DNA of 64,000 bases from Dioscorea cayenensis subsp. rotundata (lineage: Eukaryota > Streptophyta > Magnoliopsida > Dioscoreales > Dioscoreaceae): NCBI RefSeq assembly GCF_009730915.1, contig NC_052474.1, forward strand, positions 22,092,613 to 22,156,612, written 5' to 3'. A program made the position numbers and the translations under genes. This document shows, piece after piece, positions 58,737 to 64,000 of the stretch. Position 1 is the stretch's first letter, and the number at the start of each line of letters is the position of its first letter. The notes under the pieces are model-generated. The model was given only the letters and a program-made list of their open reading frames with translations. It searched no databases and was not told the origin of the DNA.

Positions 58737-59471
58737 TTACTTCCTGTTTGGACAGTCTTTTCTAATATGTCCCATCTGTTGGCACTTATAACATTGAACA
58801 GATCTTCTAACTCTGGGATTTCTTTTGCTAAAACCATCTTTCCCTTGCATTCTCCCAGTTTCCTGGTTGTCTTTCACATACAACGCTTCCGTTTGAGAAC
58901 CTTCAGCATTATTTTGCTTCCGCTGATTATGGGCTAACAACGCAGTAGTGATCTCATCTACTTTGAGCGTATCTTTCCCCCATGTGAGTGTAATCACCAG
59001 ATGCTCATACGAATGCGGCAAAGAACACAGCAAAATCATAGCTTTATCTTCATCTTCAATCCCGACATCAAATCTATACAAATCACTGACTGTATGATTG
59101 AAGAAATTGATATGTTGGACCAGATTTGCACCTTCCTGCATCTTCAGGCTGTACAGTTTATGCTTCAAATACAACTTATTTGTCAAAGATTTTGACATAT
59201 ATCGATCCTCCAATTTCCTCCAAACCTCCATCGGAGACGAGAGATCCATGACGTGATACATAATATCATCCGCCAAACACAACCGAATAAGTGCCACCAC
59301 TCTTGTTTGTAAATCCAACCAAACTTGGTCTTCCAAACCTTGAGGCTTTATCTCTTCCAATGCTTTCAACATCCCCTACTACACTAACAAATCATTTATC
59401 CTCCGCTGCCACAATCCGAAATTCCCAGTTCCATTGAACCTTTCCACATCGAATTTTGTAACAGAGTTCAT
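58737..59471 (-). pseudogene. copia gag (UBN2 type) with CCHC zinc knuckle, two tandem stops
   Basis: Begins MNSVTKFDVERFNGTGNFGL at 59471 and reads WQRRINDLLV, then two adjacent TAG codons, then GMLKALEEIKPQGLEDQVWL. The rest is open: MEVWRKLEDRYMSKSLTNKL, YLKHKLYSLKMQEG, HINFFNHTVSDLYRF, LLCSLPHSYEHLVITL and the zinc knuckle CYKCQQMGHIRKDC. Copia gags commonly carry two glutamines at the position of the stops, and CAG or CAA to TAG/TAA needs only C-to-T changes. Gag forms the particle shell, so a non-autonomous element could have used polymerase from relatives before the stops arose. Confidence 0.9.
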
Positions 59472-59503
59472 CCTGCCAGTAAAAAACTCGCTCTGATACC
59501 ACT

Positions 59504-59988
59504 TGTTACGAAAAATAGAGGATCCGCAGGGGAAATCAAGATAGCAATGAGATAATAAAAAAACACACACACAAGATTTACGAGGTTCGGCAATGTACCT
59601 ACGTCCTCGGGAGTGGAGGAGCCGTAATCCTCTTATTCACTTGTCTCTCCTCACGGTTGAGACAAAAAACTAGGGTTACAAATATTTATAGGTAAAAAAC
59701 TAAATTCATCCAAATACAAACCTATTTGGATCCTAACCCTATCTGGATCCTAAACATATCCAGATTCTAAACCTATCCGGATACAAATCCTATCTGGATA
59801 CAAATTACAAGATTATCAAATCATAATCCTAACAAGATACAAATTACCCTTGTATCCTATGTGGGGGCGTTTCCCCAGCATCCCAACCTATCAAATTAAT
59901 GCTCCCACAATATGATAGATGTTGTCACACCACTCCACTTTGTTCCCACATCTGCTCGTTTACTTGTGTATATGAGCCATACACAACA
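59504..59988 (-). repeat. 5' LTR of the copia element
   Basis: 485 bp, matching the other LTR throughout. It is adjacent to the primer-binding site at about 59,491-59,502. Confidence 0.9.
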
Positions 59989-59989
59989 G

Positions 59990-61100
59990 ATTTTAATCTC
60001 AAAGCTACACTCAGCAAGGAACCGGAGTAGGAGTACTAGTCTGGAAGCTTAAATGTATGGTTTTTAAATCAGCTAATGTAGCTCCTCCAATATCATTGCT
60101 GGAGCCCGGAAGACATTGCCGAACCTCTCCTGGCATGGGATTTGAACATGCAGTCTTAAGTCAATAATTAAATAAGTAAATAAATAAAATTAACATAATA
60201 TCTTGCCAAACGCATTAGCACAATGAAAATCCTCAAACAACAAGTTCCATGTCTCATAAATTCTAACATCCATCATAATGTGATAATATAAAGTATATGC
60301 TAACTAACCTAGACAATAGAGCATACAAGTGCTGACCAAAAGGAATCTCAATAGTCTATTCTTGAAAAATTTGTGGCAAAAAAAGCTGTCCACTTCGTAG
60401 ATATTATACTTATATATATATATATATATATATATATGCAATCATATAATACAATATAATTAAGAAATTAATAGCATGAAATCAATCATACCAATTTAAT
60501 TCTCAATTATTTACCCTATTCTCTAGCATCATCTGTTACTCCATTTAATCTAATTGGGCCCTGCTTAACCTAGCTAAGTATGTCTATTAGTTTAATGATT
60601 ATATCTCATTCGGGGTATGTGCTATCTTCATCTATATGGATACACAGTCTAATCTCATCACCCTCAAGTACTACGATCATCACTTTTATGAACACAATAC
60701 CTTGACACCCTATCGTCTACTATATGGATAGATATTTATATGATCACAACATATATAATATCAATCTCTAGGCCGAAAGACAAATCCAATCAAGGCAAAC
60801 ACTAATCTTCTATCCCTACCAATTATTCTATATCTCACATCTCAATATCAAACCAAATTCATAATTACACATTTATTCATATTATTGTCTTTCAATCACA
60901 TCCATATTTCAAACAAAATAATGTGTAATTATCATATGACAACGCAAATCCTAGCATGTCATCAATCTAAGAACAACAATATCATAGTCAATACTTTCGC
61001 AAGATATTTGTACAAAACAATCACTCCCTCCAATAAACTCAATCATACATATGTATATATGTTAAAATCTTTTATTATTGGAGTGTTCTTGTTTATCTTT
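59990..61100. other. spacer; (TA)n near 60,412-60,437
   Basis: A short tRNA-box-like word on the minus strand (GTTCAAATCCC near 60,140) may be a SINE relic. Otherwise no gene or element end is visible. Confidence 0.4.
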
Positions 61101-61108
61101 TCTATTGT

Positions 61109-61290
61109 TAGAAGATCAATTGATGAGAGACGCTCACTTTAAGTGAGACAAAAGACTTATGTCGTGGGTTCGACTCCGAGAAAGTGCGAAATACCTGACT
61201 AAGCAAAACAATACCTGGCTTGTGATGAGTTTGGTTCTGGGTCTTACTGAGGTGGGCTGGTCTACTTTTCTCCTTTTTAGTTTTTTCTGT
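61109..61290 (+). mobile_element. tRNA-derived SINE
   Basis: The tRNA-like head reads GATCAATTGATGAGAGACGC (box A region) and GTGGGTTCGACTCC (box B) at tRNA-like spacing, followed by an unrelated body (TGATGAGTTTGGTTCTGG) and a T-rich end. No exact target duplication found; right end approximate. Confidence 0.7.
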
Positions 61291-61415
61291 ATTATGTAAT
61301 TTTCTCCATTTTTAATTCATATATGATTTGTTTTCATATCATGTAATTCCTATTATAATTTGTAACCTCTCTATATATAGAGAGAGCAAATTTTCTCAAT
61401 AAAATCAAATCATTA

Positions 61416-61690
61416 CTCCCTCCGTTTCTTTTTATCAGTCACCAATCCATATTCCTTTTTATCTGTCATTTTCTAACATCAAGAATCATTTATTATTATT
61501 TTTTTCAAAATTACCCTTAACACTCTATTCAATTTTCTTCTTGGAATTAAATATGAGAGAAAAATGTAAATATATAAATTAGGGGTAATTTTAGAAAGAT
61601 AACTAATTTTTATAAAATTTTGTGAAATAACTAAATTTCGTGGTATGTAAGATTCGGTTAACCACGGCAAATTAAAAGGAACAGAGGGAG
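61416..61690. mobile_element. Stowaway MITE (Tc1/mariner)
   Basis: Starts CTCCCTCCGTTTCTTTTTAT and ends with its inverted form (AAAAGGAACAGAGGGAG), flanked by TA on both sides (61414-61415, 61691-61692). Length 275 bp and AT-rich interior are typical of Stowaway. Confidence 0.95.
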
Positions 61691-62205
61691 TACATCACAT
61701 TATACCAGAGCCAGCAATTGTATGATAAGAATTTAGTTTTCTTTTTCCTCTTTAGATTGGCACAGTTTCACGTGTCCTTCTAGGCATCCTTATTGCGCCT
61801 CACCGTCATCTATCACACCACCTATTGTTGATCATTCTCGTCCATATCTTCTTGCAGCATCATCACTCGATCTTGGTTGTCGTCCTTTGCGCTACCTCTA
61901 AAGATGTCTTTCATCATCTTTGTTTGCGTGGCCTGAAGTTTTCATCTTCTTCGTGTCCTTGTCTTGTGTTGTCTCCCATTTCCAACTAATAATCTTCTAA
62001 TTATTCCTTAGCATCTGTCATAAGGGGAACTGATCAAAGACTTTATTCTTTTTTCCAGATTCCTATTTGGTTGTGATTTCTTCTTGGGAGATTTCATTTA
62101 TGGAGAACAAAAGATAATGTTTCCACCACTTTAGCATCACCCAACTCATCTGTACATGACCTTCAGGGGCACTACAATCAAATTGGATGGATCAAACTTT
62201 CTATT

Positions 62206-63447
62206 TAGGGATGTCAATGGCACCGGCACCGAAGATGAACCTGATTCCCCGCCCAGTTAGGGCTGGGGTAGAGGAAATTTTTTGAGGTCAAGGCCGGGTG
62301 TCACGAACTCGGATTTCTCTCCCGATCACTCCGTGCGGCACTTGATCACTTGAGCTTGATCAAGTCAGCCCTTTTGATTCCTCGGCAAGAAAGTTAACCT
62401 TTGGTGGCTAAAATTGAACAAGTATGGCTCTTGAGAAGTGTTGTGGGAATGAACTCTTGAATTGCTTGGAAACTTAGTTAGTTACAAATGAAGTCCCTTT
62501 GGCTATTTATAGGCCAAGGGTGCCCTAATGGACGGCCGAGATCTATTTGATCCAACGGCCCATATCATCCTTCTAGAGTATTCTATATTACTCTATATAT
62601 TTCCAAGAAATATCTAGGTTTCTCCCTCCTTCCTAGAAGTTTCCTTCTCTTTTCTAGGATGATGGAGAAGACTCTAGATTATCCTACACATACAAGGACA
62701 ACTCTTCATACATCTAGACTTATCTAGAAGACTCTACTTAGTTTACATGATATTATACATCAAAATACTTAGAAAATATTCTAAGTTAGGAAGAGAACCT
62801 CTCTTCCTCTCGGTCATGACACAATGTCACGCTCCTTGGCGCGCCGTACCGGCTCCCATCGTGCTAGGGCGTGACACGGGGCCGGGGATTATCCTCCCCA
62901 CCCTGGCCCCGCACCGAAATATTAAATATTTAATTTCAATATTATATATATATATATATTCTATTTTATGTTATAAATATCTAAATAAAAATTGAACAAA
63001 ATCGCATATATTTATTTATTTATTTATTTAGCAAATTATTAATAATTATATGAACATTAGTATAAAAATTAAATAAAATCCCAAACTTATATTAACTATA
63101 TTACATTTTTAAATTTTTTCTAAATTTTGTAAATAATTTATTAGTGATTGTATATATTGGTATTTTGTGTTAGGTCATATTTGTAAATAAGATTCTCAAT
63201 AATTATAAATTTTTATGGTTTTTTAGCAAATTTTTATAAATTTTATTTTAAATAATTATAATATTTTAATTTATTAATCGGGGCCAAAAATCCCCAAACT
63301 CAAAAAATCCCCATGGGATGGAGACAGGGAAAAAAAATAACCATATTGAGGTCAAAGCCGGGGTCGGGGGATAGGAGTAGAATTTTGGGGCGAGGCAAGG
63401 TGGTTGAATGTATTCCCAGGTGAATTCCCGCCCCGTTGGCATCTATA
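62206..63447. mobile_element. hAT-type MITE interrupted by a nested solo LTR
   Basis: Ends TAGGGATGTCAATGG and inverted TATAGATGCCAACGG are flanked by identical 8-bp TTTCTATT (62198-62205 and 63448-63455), the duplication length of the hAT superfamily. Subtermini are rich in GGGGCGGGG-like words (CCGGGGTCGGGG, CCCCGCCC). Without the inserted LTR the element is about 660 bp and non-coding. Confidence 0.85.
62299..62876 (+). mobile_element. solo LTR or short TRIM nested in the hAT MITE
   Basis: 578 bp with inverted ends TGTCACG...CGTGACA and a 4-bp flanking repeat CGGG (62295-62298, 62877-62880). Removing it rejoins the GC-rich MITE sequence. A TATA-like CTATTTATAGG lies near 62,505. No coding region. 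Confidence 0.78.
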
Positions 63448-63832
63448 TTTCTATTGTAGTCCACTACTTTTCTCCTATTTGTTATCTCCCAGAAGAAGAA
63501 GCATATACTTATAGATCCTGCACCAGAGTTTCAATGTTGACTGGGAATCTAATAATATTCTTGTAGCCACTTGGATGGTTAATAGTATGAAACCTCAATG
63601 TGCACAACCTATGATCATGCTCCCAACAACAAAGAAGTGTGGGATACTATTCATTGCTATATTAATCATATGATGCATGACTGTATGAACTAATTGAGAA
63701 GATCCTGAATCAAGAAAGGCTCTATGCCTTCAACGGCATATTATGGTGCTATTCAAAATTTATGGGATGAACACGATTTATGCTAACCTATTAGTTAAGA
63801 TATTATGACTATGACTAAATGTAGAGAAGAGA

Positions 63833-64000
63833 TTGGTAGTCGGGTCCCCAATAGAACTCTTCACAAGTGGTGAGAGTTCAAATCTTGAGTGAGGGCACAT
63901 TTCTGGGAGTATGAGTAGTGATTGTGTGTGGGTGGTCCCAGCACCCATGTGTGCTCGGGCCCTGCTCCCACTTGCTCCGCCGAGGCTTGTGCACACGCCC
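63833..64000 (+). mobile_element. SINE of the 41.9-kb family, running off the window
   Basis: Box A-like TTGGTAGTCGGG and box B-like GAGTTCAAATCTT are followed by the same body as 41897-42082 (GAGGGCACATTTCTGGGAG, GGTCCCAGCACCCATGTGTG, CCGAGGCTTGTGCA). This copy keeps the tRNA-like head missing from the other; its 3' end lies beyond the window. Confidence 0.85.

Larger units (their letters stand above)
57603..59988 (-). mobile_element. non-autonomous Ty1/copia element with two LTRs
   Basis: Two ~485-bp direct LTRs (57603-58086 and 59504-59988) begin TGTTACGAAAAATAGAGGAT and end CCATACACAACA on the plus strand. Read on the minus strand, the 5' LTR is followed after two bases by TGGTATCAGAGC, the classic initiator-Met tRNA primer-binding site. 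The 3' LTR is preceded by CCAAGGTGGAGAT, a polypurine tract. The 1.4 kb interior holds gag and a protease-like piece, and lacks integrase, reverse transcriptase and RNase H. Flanking pentamers (GCTTT, GATTT) do not match, so no target duplication is seen. LTR divergence is modest with a few indels. Confidence 0.92.

Overview
The window is the physical end of a flowering-plant chromosome. It opens with about 1.4 kb of CCCTAAA-type telomere repeat (TTTAGGG on the other strand) running inwards, followed by an AT-rich, gene-poor subtelomere. Plant origin is also shown by spliced plant gene families (CBSX6, LRR-VIII-2 receptor kinase, peroxisomal enoyl-CoA isomerase, HGPRT) and by a typical plant transposon load (PIF/Harbinger, Ty1/copia, Ty3/gypsy, LINE, tRNA-derived SINEs, Tourist, Stowaway, hAT and MULE MITEs). 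The species cannot be fixed from sequence alone.

Layout. 1-1.43 kb: telomere. 1.43-22.4 kb: subtelomeric zone with a broken enoyl-CoA isomerase copy, five interstitial telomere-like tracts all in the same orientation as the terminal telomere, an AT-rich module present three times, collinear anchors of an apparent old ~11-12 kb duplication, a LINE fragment, and a 1.5 kb tract built of CCATAT/ATATGG/CCAATAT words. 22.4-30.6 kb: MITE, LTR and Ty3 integrase debris, then a decayed receptor-kinase gene. 30.93-41.08 kb: a 10.1 kb PIF/Harbinger transposon with matching terminal inverted repeats and a TAA target duplication, carrying a broken transposase, a broken Myb/SANT partner gene and two satellite-like arrays. 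41.1-46.0 kb: a dispersed repeat with a nested SINE and a nested Tourist MITE (its empty-site relative lies at 25.4-26.3 kb), a copia gag fragment and a SIRE-like solo LTR. 46.96-52.43 kb: the one clearly intact gene, a two-exon CBSX6-type CBS-domain protein with a SINE and a MULE MITE in its 4.26 kb intron. 52.5-57 kb: a second decayed Harbinger (transposase plus Myb partner) and a lone terminal exon of HGPRT. 57.6-60 kb: a short copia element with both LTRs but no integrase, reverse transcriptase or RNase H. 60-64 kb: SINE, Stowaway, and a hAT-type MITE containing a nested solo LTR; a SINE runs off the window end.

How it fits together. Only CBSX6 looks functional as a host gene. Almost everything else is a transposon or gene relic. 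Many disabling changes are point nonsense or missense changes, several of them C-to-T or G-to-A in form, which fits decay of methylated DNA. No operon-like or defence-like system is present. The most unusual structures are the CCATAT-word tract at 18.8-20.3 kb (with a plant snRNA-promoter-like motif inside) and the satellite-bearing 10.1 kb Harbinger element.
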